A DNA stretch of 64,000 nt, taken from assembly GCF_011089885.1 (NCBI RefSeq), contig NZ_JAANBD010000023.1, forward strand, positions 186,001-250,000, given 5' to 3'. The translations under genes were made by a program, and so were the position numbers. Below are positions 37,301 to 44,857 of this stretch, piece after piece (within the stretch, counting starts at the first letter, position 1; every line of letters starts with the position of its first letter). This DNA is from Thioalkalivibrio sp. XN279. GTDB taxonomy: Bacteria; Pseudomonadota; Gammaproteobacteria; Steroidobacterales; XN24. The notes below the pieces were generated by a model that was not told where the DNA came from, did not search any database, and saw only the letters and a program-made list of their open reading frames with translations.

Positions 37301-37745
37301 GGCGAGAGACAAGGCACTACATGCAATTCTGATCGCCACATTGAGGCAGTTAACTCCCGGGCTCCGCAAGGATGACGAAGCCAGAGAGTTCAATCCTGAC
37401 CATCCGTTGGTCAGACAGGTTGTAGATTTCCTTGTCGAACGGTCCCGCCTGGCCTCGAATGGCGTGGAGGAGTCCGAAACTCGTGACGAACTGGATCGTG
37501 TTGTTCAACGATGGGCAATGCGCGCAGCTGAACAGAGGGCAATCGGAAAGAAGCTCCGCTACTGGGAGGCCCCTGCTCCCCCCGGCCGCGTGTCGCCGCA
37601 TCTCATGAGAGATGCCGAGAAGATGCGGATAAGCGATACACCGGCGTGGCCAACGCCGAACTCCATGCGGGAAATCGAGCCATCGACCGCTTTTGTTCTC
37701 AAAGTATTCCACGACGCGGCGGGTGGTTCGGAGGGAGATCAATGA
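34398..37745 (+). CDS. drmA: DrmA-like DISARM helicase
   Basis: A 1115-residue protein. Walker A is in [20 protein letters not shown] near residue 468; the DrmA-typical [20 protein letters not shown] near 672 is a Walker B-like motif; a four-Cys cluster (NCPLCNTEL and CHSDQCEW) lies near 590-620. The helicase C-terminal part has [20 protein letters not shown] and ATSRVGRG near 915. In DISARM, DrmA and DrmB form the core complex that acts on unmethylated or entering phage DNA. It overlaps DrmB by ATGA. Confidence 0.92.
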   Translation: [1115 protein letters not shown]

Positions 37746-39586
37746 CTGATGTGCCATGGCTGGGGAAGATTCGGCGTTCGCAGGTCATCACGACCTACGG
37801 AATCGGATCAATAGTCGATCTTGAGCCCGGCTCGTTCGTTCCTCTGGGCTTGGAAGAGTGGGAGAAGCAGACTCGACTTGCCAGAAAGTCGTCGATCATC
37901 ATTTATGAAGCAAGGCTGCAAGCTCAACTCGATGTCAATGAGTTTCGGATGGCGCCGATTCTCGAGGAGGTGAAAGGCCGGCAGAATCTCGTGAAGTCCG
38001 ACTATGCCATCCCGGTATACCGGTTTCCACGATGGTTGGAATGTCCCAAATGTCACAGGCTGGGTACCGAGAACCGACCATTCGAGGCGGATGCAGACGG
38101 GCGCCAGTTGCGATGTTCCGCATGCAATCAAAAGGTTAATCCCGTGCGTTTCGTTCAGGCATGTGCCCAAGGCCACTTGGCGGACTTCCCTTGGATATGG
38201 TGGGCCCACAAGAACCGCGAATTGGGTGTCTGTGAAAACCCCGTGCTCTACCTCAGATCGCATGGCAAGAGTGCCGCGCTTGCAGACTTGTTCGTACAGT
38301 GCATGAACCCTAGCTGCAACGCTACCAAGTCCATGGGAGATGCTTTCAAGAAGTCGGCGCTAGGTGGATTGAAGTGCCAAGGTAGAAGAATTTGGCTTCT
38401 GGATAATGAGCCATGTGAGAAAGAAGTCCGTACCCTGCAACGCGGCGCTTCCAATGTTCATTTTCCGGCCGTGGTGAGCGCTTTATCGATTCCGCCGATC
38501 TCGGAACCCGTTCAGCAGTTGATTGACGAGCACTGGTCGGTTTATCAAGCGCTGCCAGAAGAGAGTCTGGGGCATGTGCTCGCGGGATCCGCCCAAGAGC
38601 TTGGGATTCCGGTCCAAGTTCTGCTCAGTGCCTGCCGCCGCAGGAAAGCCTTGGAGCGCGGCGATGATTCGGAAGACCGTAATCCCGATCTTCGATTTTT
38701 AGAATACGCGGCTCTGTCGGGTTCCACTGAGGATATTCCCGCCATAGGTGGCTATGTATCGCAGTTTCAGAACGTCGCATGCGATCCACCGCCTATGATC
38801 CAGAAGTGGTTCGATAGCATCGGGGCCGTATCGAGGCTGCGCGAAGTCAGGGCGATGATCGGGTTTTCACGAATCGAGCCTCAACCAGTTTCAATCCGGA
38901 ATGCCCAGCAGCTGCTGCGGGATGGCAGACTTGCGCCGTTGGCGAAAACCAATCGAAATTGGTTTCCTGCTGCAGAGATTCGAGGGGAGGGGATTTTCCT
39001 TCGCTTCCGGAATGAAGAGATCGAGTCCTGGCTTGCGTGTAATCCAGAGATATCGGTGCGAGCAGCTGCAATTGATCGCTGGACCAAGCAGGTTGCTGCG
39101 GAACGAGGGTACGCGCCGGAGTACGATATAACGCCGCGCGTGCTACTCGTTCATTCGTTTGCACACGTCATGATCCGCCGCCTTTCTGTTGAATGCGGAT
39201 ACTCATCTGCTGCGCTTCGCGAGCGCCTCTACATAAAGGAAGACGACGAGGAGGGTCCTTCGATGCATGGCGTGCTCATCTATACGGGGACCCCCGACTC
39301 GGAAGGTAGCCTCGGGGGTCTCGTTCGACTGGCGGACCCAACAAGGCTCGCACCTCTCGTTGTACGAGCACTGAAGGAAGCCATGTGGTGTGGCAGCGAT
39401 CCGGTCTGCTTGGAAACGGAACCGGATGTTGCCGGAGAACGGATCAGTGGGGCTGCATGCCATTGCTGTCTGCTCGTTCCGGAAACAGCCTGTGAGAAGT
39501 TCAACAAGGAATTGGACAGATCCATGCTGATCGGCCATGCAGAAGGCAGATGGAAAGGCTACTTCGATGGTATTGAGAAAGGCTGA
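37742..39586 (+). CDS. drmB: DrmB-like DUF1998 protein
   Basis: A 614-residue protein beginning with the DrmB pattern IRRSQVITTYGIGSIVDLEP. Two Cys pairs (CPKCHRLG and CSACNQK) form a probable zinc site near residues 100-130. The C-terminal DUF1998 region includes LLVHSFAHVMIRRLSVECGY, SSAALRERLY and the Cys-rich end GAACHCCLLVPETACEKFN. DrmB partners DrmA in DISARM. Start ATG 37742 overlaps the drmA stop. Confidence 0.92.
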   Translation: MTDVPWLGKIRRSQVITTYGIGSIVDLEPGSFVPLGLEEWEKQTRLARKSSIIIYEARLQAQLDVNEFRMAPILEEVKGRQNLVKSDYAIPVYRFPRWLECPKCHRLGTENRPFEADADGRQLRCSACNQKVNPVRFVQACAQGHLADFPWIWWAHKNRELGVCENPVLYLRSHGKSAALADLFVQCMNPSCNATKSMGDAFKKSALGGLKCQGRRIWLLDNEPCEKEVRTLQRGASNVHFPAVVSALSIPPISEPVQQLIDEHWSVYQALPEESLGHVLAGSAQELGIPVQVLLSACRRRKALERGDDSEDRNPDLRFLEYAALSGSTEDIPAIGGYVSQFQNVACDPPPMIQKWFDSIGAVSRLREVRAMIGFSRIEPQPVSIRNAQQLLRDGRLAPLAKTNRNWFPAAEIRGEGIFLRFRNEEIESWLACNPEISVRAAAIDRWTKQVAAERGYAPEYDITPRVLLVHSFAHVMIRRLSVECGYSSAALRERLYIKEDDEEGPSMHGVLIYTGTPDSEGSLGGLVRLADPTRLAPLVVRALKEAMWCGSDPVCLETEPDVAGERISGAACHCCLLVPETACEKFNKELDRSMLIGHAEGRWKGYFDGIEKG

Positions 39587-39595
39587 GGGACGGGC

Positions 39596-41323
39596 GTGGC
39601 AAAGCTGATTCCGCAAATCACTAAAGATTGTCCGAGAAGCGAGCGACTGGTATTCGAAAGCCTAGGCCGCCAGTTGCCGGATGAATGGATCGTGCTGCAT
39701 TCGTTGGAGCTTTCAAGGCACCCGCTCAAGATGTGGGGCGAGACCGATATCGTCATTATTTCCACCAAGGGCCTATTCGTGATTGAGGTCAAGGGCGGGA
39801 CGGTCTCGTGCCGGGATGGAGAGTGGACTATCACCTCACCGAATGGACGGGAATCGTATACCAAGGCGGAAAGCCCGTGGGCTCAGGCGTCCGGAGCGGC
39901 AGCCACTATTCGCAACAGGCTCTATGACAACGAGCGGTTTCGGGGATGCCTTGTGGGGTATGGAGTGGCCTTGCCATACGAGACTTTCACCGCTGAAAGC
40001 GAGGAGATCATTCAGGAGGTCCTGTGGGATCGTCGACACCGGCGAGAAGATCTCGCTCTCTATGTCGGGCGCCTGGCCAGATTCTGGCGTGAAAGGCATG
40101 AAGTAACCAGGGAAAGATCGCCGCGGGAGATAAAGAAGGAGGACATACAGGAGATCCGTCGGCTTCTTCGCCCAGACGTCGAGTCTCACATGAGTCTGGG
40201 CAGCTACTTGAACGCACTGCACGCAGAGCTCATTGAACTGACGGCCACTCAAGCAAAGATATTGAAAGGGATGAAGGCGAATCCAAAGACAATTGTGAGC
40301 GGATTGGCTGGAACGGGAAAGACTTTGCTGGCATTTGACAAGGCCAAGTATTGCGCTGAGGAGTGCCGCAAGTCAGTGCTTTACGTCTGCTTCAACAAGT
40401 TGCTCGCAAGGCATATAACAGAGAATATTCCAGAAAGCCTTAGAGATCTGATCACGGTCGCAAATTTGCATTCCTATTATCGGAGCGTAATCAGCGATGC
40501 AGGGAATCTTGAACTGCTGAGTGCTGCCGGGGGCGACGAACGCAAACTTTACGGTACCGTAATGCCGGAAGCATTTGCCGATTCCGTCCTCGAATTGGAT
40601 CTCAAGCCATTCGACGTCCTGATCGTGGACGAGGCCCAGGACATCCTTACGCCGTCCCACCTCGATGCAATCGACGTTATCGTCGAAGGCGGGATCGACT
40701 TCGGCGAATGGCATCTCTTTATGGATCCTAAACAAGACATTTACGGGGAGCTGTCGACTGAGGCGCTGGAGCGCCTCCAAGATGTCGGCTACGCGAGTTA
40801 TGAACTGACGGTTAACTGTAGAAATACTCGTCCGGTTGCCGTTGAGACTTCAGTAATCGCGGGATTCGAATGTGCTATCGAGGGAGCCATTGATGGGCCA
40901 GCATGTAAGACCGTTACTTATAGAGATACTAGCGATTTTGAGCAAAAGATAACTCAAGAGGTCGAGCGCCTGCTTGAGCGGGATCTCGATCCGACAGATA
41001 TCATTATCCTCAGCAGTAGACGGAAGAGCGGATCGCTTCTTCGGAACATGTCACGACTGGCGGGTCAGCCGATCGTCGACCTGACGGAGGATGTCCCAAA
41101 CGGAGACCACATCGCCTTCTGCACCATTCACGCGTTCAAGGGCCTTGAGAGAAAGTGCGTGATTGCGATCGATATACAAGGATTGGAGGACGAAGCCAAG
41201 GCCCTTCTTCATTATGCAGGGCTGTCCAGGGCGCAATTTCTGCTTACAACGTTCCTTCAGTCCGATACCAAAGTTGAGTACGAAAGGCGCCTGAGAGAGT
41301 TTGGTGCGCGTCTGGTCAGTTGA
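39596..41323 (+). CDS. NERD-domain nuclease fused to SF1 helicase
   Basis: A 575-residue protein. Residues 1-160 form a NERD nuclease-related domain (ETDIVIISTKGLFVIEVKGG, with the Asp...E-V-K catalytic pattern). The rest is an SF1 helicase: Walker A VSGLAGTGKTLLAFDKA near residue 238, Walker B VLIVDEAQDI near 343, AFCTIHAFKGLERKCVIAID near 507 and GLSRAQFLL near 547. GTG start with GAGGGA ahead, nine bases after the drmB stop, so it belongs to that operon. It is not a usual DISARM gene. Confidence 0.88.
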   Translation: MAKLIPQITKDCPRSERLVFESLGRQLPDEWIVLHSLELSRHPLKMWGETDIVIISTKGLFVIEVKGGTVSCRDGEWTITSPNGRESYTKAESPWAQASGAAATIRNRLYDNERFRGCLVGYGVALPYETFTAESEEIIQEVLWDRRHRREDLALYVGRLARFWRERHEVTRERSPREIKKEDIQEIRRLLRPDVESHMSLGSYLNALHAELIELTATQAKILKGMKANPKTIVSGLAGTGKTLLAFDKAKYCAEECRKSVLYVCFNKLLARHITENIPESLRDLITVANLHSYYRSVISDAGNLELLSAAGGDERKLYGTVMPEAFADSVLELDLKPFDVLIVDEAQDILTPSHLDAIDVIVEGGIDFGEWHLFMDPKQDIYGELSTEALERLQDVGYASYELTVNCRNTRPVAVETSVIAGFECAIEGAIDGPACKTVTYRDTSDFEQKITQEVERLLERDLDPTDIIILSSRRKSGSLLRNMSRLAGQPIVDLTEDVPNGDHIAFCTIHAFKGLERKCVIAIDIQGLEDEAKALLHYAGLSRAQFLLTTFLQSDTKVEYERRLREFGARLVS

Positions 41324-41511
41324 ATGGCCGGGCGGGAGAAGAGCTGAATTTGATCTAGTAACTTTCACTCGGAGTCGCTCTTACATGCATTGGTATGTTT
41401 GCGACGGTGAGCAGCCCCTCGAACACCGCTCTGCGGTCTGAAGGCAGAGATGATGGATCGCTCGTCATCGGAAGACCCCCTAACCTGATCGTCAACAAGG
41501 ACTTTTGGTCG

Positions 41512-43044
41512 ATGCGATCCGATATAGGCGTCATAGATTTGTTTGCCGGACCCGGCGGCTTGGGCGAAGGTATTTCGGCATTCAGTCGAGACGGTGTGCA
41601 CAAACCGTTCAAGATCCGAATGTCTGTTGAGATGGAGCCGAGTGCGCACCGCACGCTCCAGCTCAGAGCGTTCACGCGCCAGTTTCCCGAGCTTCCGAGA
41701 GACTATTACGACTACATCCGCGGAGTGATTTCGCGGGAAACACTGTTTGAAAGGTATCCAGATGAGGCCAATAGGGCCATCGAAGAAACTCTTGGCTCGC
41801 CTCGTGAGTTGGGAGAAAGTGCAGATGACGAACTCATCTATACCCGATTGAGATCACTCAAGCGGAAGCATGAGGGTCCTTGGGTTGTGATCGGAGGTCC
41901 CCCGTGCCAAGCGTATTCACTAGTTGGTCGCGCCCGCAATCGTGGCGTAAAGGACTATCGCCCGGAACAGGACAAGCGACATTTCCTGTATGCCGAGTAC
42001 CTCCGGGTTCTCCAGACCATGCGGCCCGAAGTCTTTGTCATGGAGAATGTAAAGGGCATCCTGTCGTCCTCGATTGAGAATCAGCGGATATTCCCTAGCC
42101 TGCTGGTGGACTTGAGGTGCCCTGATCGCGCTTTGGGGAAACGTACGACGCGGCAGGGCCGTTACAGGATCTATTCTCTGGTAACAGGCCACGAGGTCGG
42201 TGAAGCCGATACTTCGGGTTCCGATTGTATTATTCGCAGCGAGAATTACGGTGTGCCGCAGACCAGGCATCGGGTGATCCTGCTTGGCGTGCGCGAGGAT
42301 ATCTCTCTCTCGCCATCGGTGCTTCAAGAGTCTCCGAGACAATGGACCGTCGGGGAAATGTTGGCAGACCTTCCCGACGTTCGCAGTGGTATTTCCAAGC
42401 AACTAGATTCGCATGAAACTTGGGCTTCAGAGATCGCTGCACAGGCGAAAATCGTCTCGAAAGAGCTCGCACGGCAAGGGTTGAGTTGCGACGTCGTAGA
42501 TCGAGGGCTGAAGAAAGCGCATCGACTGAGGACTCGTGGGGGGCAGTTCGTTCCGGGAAATAAGCAGTTCAAGGGTCCGGATAATCTCCGGAGATGGCTG
42601 TTAGATGAAGAAATCGCGGGTTTCGTGAATCACGAGTCTAAGGCACATATGCCTACGGATCTTGGTCGCTACATGTACTGCGCAAGCTTCGCTTATCAGA
42701 CGGAGGGCCTCTCTCCTAGGTCCAGTGAATTTCCTGAAATATTCGCGCCGAACCACCGTAGCTGGGAGACTGGAAAGTTCGCTGACCGATTCAAAGTACA
42801 GGCCCGAAACGCGCCGTCGAGTACGATTGTCAGCCACATCGCAAAAGACGGACACTACTTTATACATCCCGATCCAGGTCAGTGCCGCAGTCTCACAGTT
42901 CGGGAGGCGGCCCGGCTGCAGACATTTCCGGACAACTATTTCTTCGAAGGCAATCGCACCCAGCAGTATGTGCAGGTCGGTAACGCGGTTCCGCCATACC
43001 TAGCGCAGCAGATTGGCCAGATTGTCTATGAATTGATGGCTTAG
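41512..43044 (+). CDS. drmMII: DNA cytosine-5 methyltransferase, DrmMII-like
   Basis: A 510-residue C5-methyltransferase: motif I IDLFAGPGGLGEG near residue 8, motif IV GGPPCQAYSLVGRARNRG with catalytic Cys near 128, motif VI MENVKG, motif VIII VPQTRHR, motif IX-X REAARLQTFPD and VGNAVPPYLA. The long insertion before motif IV is usual for this subgroup. ATG 41512 is favoured (AAGGA ten bases ahead, motif I follows); an in-frame ATG at 41395 is possible. In class 2 DISARM such an enzyme marks self DNA. Confidence 0.87.
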   Translation: MRSDIGVIDLFAGPGGLGEGISAFSRDGVHKPFKIRMSVEMEPSAHRTLQLRAFTRQFPELPRDYYDYIRGVISRETLFERYPDEANRAIEETLGSPRELGESADDELIYTRLRSLKRKHEGPWVVIGGPPCQAYSLVGRARNRGVKDYRPEQDKRHFLYAEYLRVLQTMRPEVFVMENVKGILSSSIENQRIFPSLLVDLRCPDRALGKRTTRQGRYRIYSLVTGHEVGEADTSGSDCIIRSENYGVPQTRHRVILLGVREDISLSPSVLQESPRQWTVGEMLADLPDVRSGISKQLDSHETWASEIAAQAKIVSKELARQGLSCDVVDRGLKKAHRLRTRGGQFVPGNKQFKGPDNLRRWLLDEEIAGFVNHESKAHMPTDLGRYMYCASFAYQTEGLSPRSSEFPEIFAPNHRSWETGKFADRFKVQARNAPSSTIVSHIAKDGHYFIHPDPGQCRSLTVREAARLQTFPDNYFFEGNRTQQYVQVGNAVPPYLAQQIGQIVYELMA

Positions 43045-43097
43045 GCTCGAGCTTGTTCAATTCTGGTTTCGGAGTGGATGCTTAAACGAGCAGGGCT

Positions 43098-44828
43098 TTA
43101 AACGTCCTCTTTCCTTACAAACGCACCTCCCAGCAGCTCCGGGATATCGCGGCGTTTCAAATCCGGAATCTCACTGGGAGGAATAGGCTCCCCGATATCA
43201 AAGTGCCGGTATGCGAGGCCATTCGCGACAGCCAGCCGGTGAAACATCGCCGGAGCGAGGCCAGACGCATAGAACTGGTCCGGCATTTGCAAATCAATGT
43301 ACCTGAACCCCTGTTTTGCTGGCGTAAACGTGCTTTCGACCAGCTTCAGTGACCGCAAGTAGACGGGCTCGAGCGATCCGCCGCCGCAGATAAATACCGG
43401 GAGTCCGTTTTCCCACTGGTACGCGTCCTGGATCCTGTTTGCTTTCGTCTCAAGAAGAATCTGGGCGCACCCGCTCCGAACCATCGAGATAAAGCCACTA
43501 TCCACTTCGGGGCGCCTTTCAGCAGACAGGCTTGGCGCCAGTGTATTCAGGTCAGGCAAGCTCGACGTCATTCCCGCCCCGCCAAAGAGGGCTTTGTTTA
43601 CGATCTCGTCCCGATCAGAGTCCTTGCCAAGGATGGAATCCAGGGCGTTCTGTCTGTAGCTGAGGAGTCGGGCAGTGCCAAGCGAATACACTTTCGTCAG
43701 GAAGATCGCGTAAGCGTCTCCATCTGGTCTGTCGACCAGGTTAAACGTCGCCAGATCGACGGTGCCGGCGCCCACATCCATTATGAAGTGGAGTCCAGCC
43801 TTACGTATTTTTGATCTCGCGTAGCCGGACACCTCCGCGACGATCTCCGGGAAGGCGTGTACGAAATCCCTCGAGATATGGTGCCTTGGGCGCCACGCCT
43901 GTTCATCTTCGGCGGCCAGCCAGGAATCGACCTCGGCCAGCGCTGTCCTGACCTCGCAAAGCGTGATGTCAGTGGGACCCTGCTCGGCGAGAATCCAGCC
44001 GGCGAGAAGAGCGATACGAAAGGGGGTAGCGGAGTGCGCGACGTGTAACTGGTTGGTTGGTATCCCGACGTTCAGGTGCCACGTGACGGCGGTCTTCTCA
44101 AGTCGGCGCCCGAGCTGCTGTTCGATCCACCAGAGGGTATGAGTGAGGACAAGAGCAAGATACGCAGTGGTCATTTCTAGAGCAGTTGCTTCCGGAAATC
44201 GTTCCTCCAGCCGAAAAAGCGTGTCGCCGAATTTGACCAGGCGGGTCTTGAAGTCCCAGATGCTGAGCCCGGCGGGCTCCAGCCTCAATGTGCCGGTTTG
44301 CGAGATCGATATCCGGCTCGGGCATAGGTAAGCCGAGTCGAAGCCGGATAATTCACCAATAGGTACACCAAAAGCCTCGTCGCGAATCGCGTCTCGAACG
44401 ACGATTTTCGTGCAAGAGGTTCCAAGGTCAATGCCAATGACAAGATCGGTTTCCGGTCCGCTTCCGTACTTCAGCCGGATCGACTTCCGCGCCCCGCGTG
44501 GCCCTGTGTGGCGTGGAGCTTCAGGACGCTCCCGGAGCATCTCGAAATGGCAGGGCGCTATTTCGGGGAGGACGATCTCTGCTTTGGAACTGCCCTTTAG
44601 GTGCGGGTGGCGGGAATCCGGCCGGGCCTCTCTGGCCTGCTCAAGGCGCTCCCGGGCCGGTTCGACCTGATCCGCGCTGCGGCGGACTGTTTCTATGGGT
44701 CGTTTCGCCTCCTCTTTCGCAGTATCTTTCCGGGAGTCTTTCTTGCTGCCGAAGAGCAATGCCCTGAGTTTGTCGCCCAGGCTGTTGTGTCCAAAGAGCC
44801 CCTCATCCCTTCTGCCGCGCTTTCCCAT
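43098..44828 (-). CDS. actin/Hsp70-fold ATPase in the DISARM-like locus
   Basis: A 576-residue protein. The first 125 residues are charged and probably disordered. The ATPase core follows: phosphate-1 loop VIGIDLGTSCTKIVVRD near 130, phosphate-2 loop MDVGAGTVDLATF near 350 and adenosine loop VFICGGGSLEPVY near 475. The connecting subdomains do not closely match DnaK, MreB or StbA. It follows the SNF2 gene by 29 bases on the same strand and converges on the methyltransferase. A chaperone-like or filament-forming role in defence is open. Confidence 0.82.
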   Translation of the reverse strand: MGKRGRRDEGLFGHNSLGDKLRALLFGSKKDSRKDTAKEEAKRPIETVRRSADQVEPARERLEQAREARPDSRHPHLKGSSKAEIVLPEIAPCHFEMLRERPEAPRHTGPRGARKSIRLKYGSGPETDLVIGIDLGTSCTKIVVRDAIRDEAFGVPIGELSGFDSAYLCPSRISISQTGTLRLEPAGLSIWDFKTRLVKFGDTLFRLEERFPEATALEMTTAYLALVLTHTLWWIEQQLGRRLEKTAVTWHLNVGIPTNQLHVAHSATPFRIALLAGWILAEQGPTDITLCEVRTALAEVDSWLAAEDEQAWRPRHHISRDFVHAFPEIVAEVSGYARSKIRKAGLHFIMDVGAGTVDLATFNLVDRPDGDAYAIFLTKVYSLGTARLLSYRQNALDSILGKDSDRDEIVNKALFGGAGMTSSLPDLNTLAPSLSAERRPEVDSGFISMVRSGCAQILLETKANRIQDAYQWENGLPVFICGGGSLEPVYLRSLKLVESTFTPAKQGFRYIDLQMPDQFYASGLAPAMFHRLAVANGLAYRHFDIGEPIPPSEIPDLKRRDIPELLGGAFVRKEDV

Positions 44829-44857
44829 CCTTGGTCTCCAAAATCAGCAATGGCCTG

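Noticed and set aside
41395-41511. N-terminal extension of the second C5-methyltransferase from ATG 41395
   Set aside because: No ribosome-binding site precedes it and the added 39 residues look unlike methyltransferase N-termini; ATG 41512 is close to motif I and has AAGGA. The longer form is not excluded.
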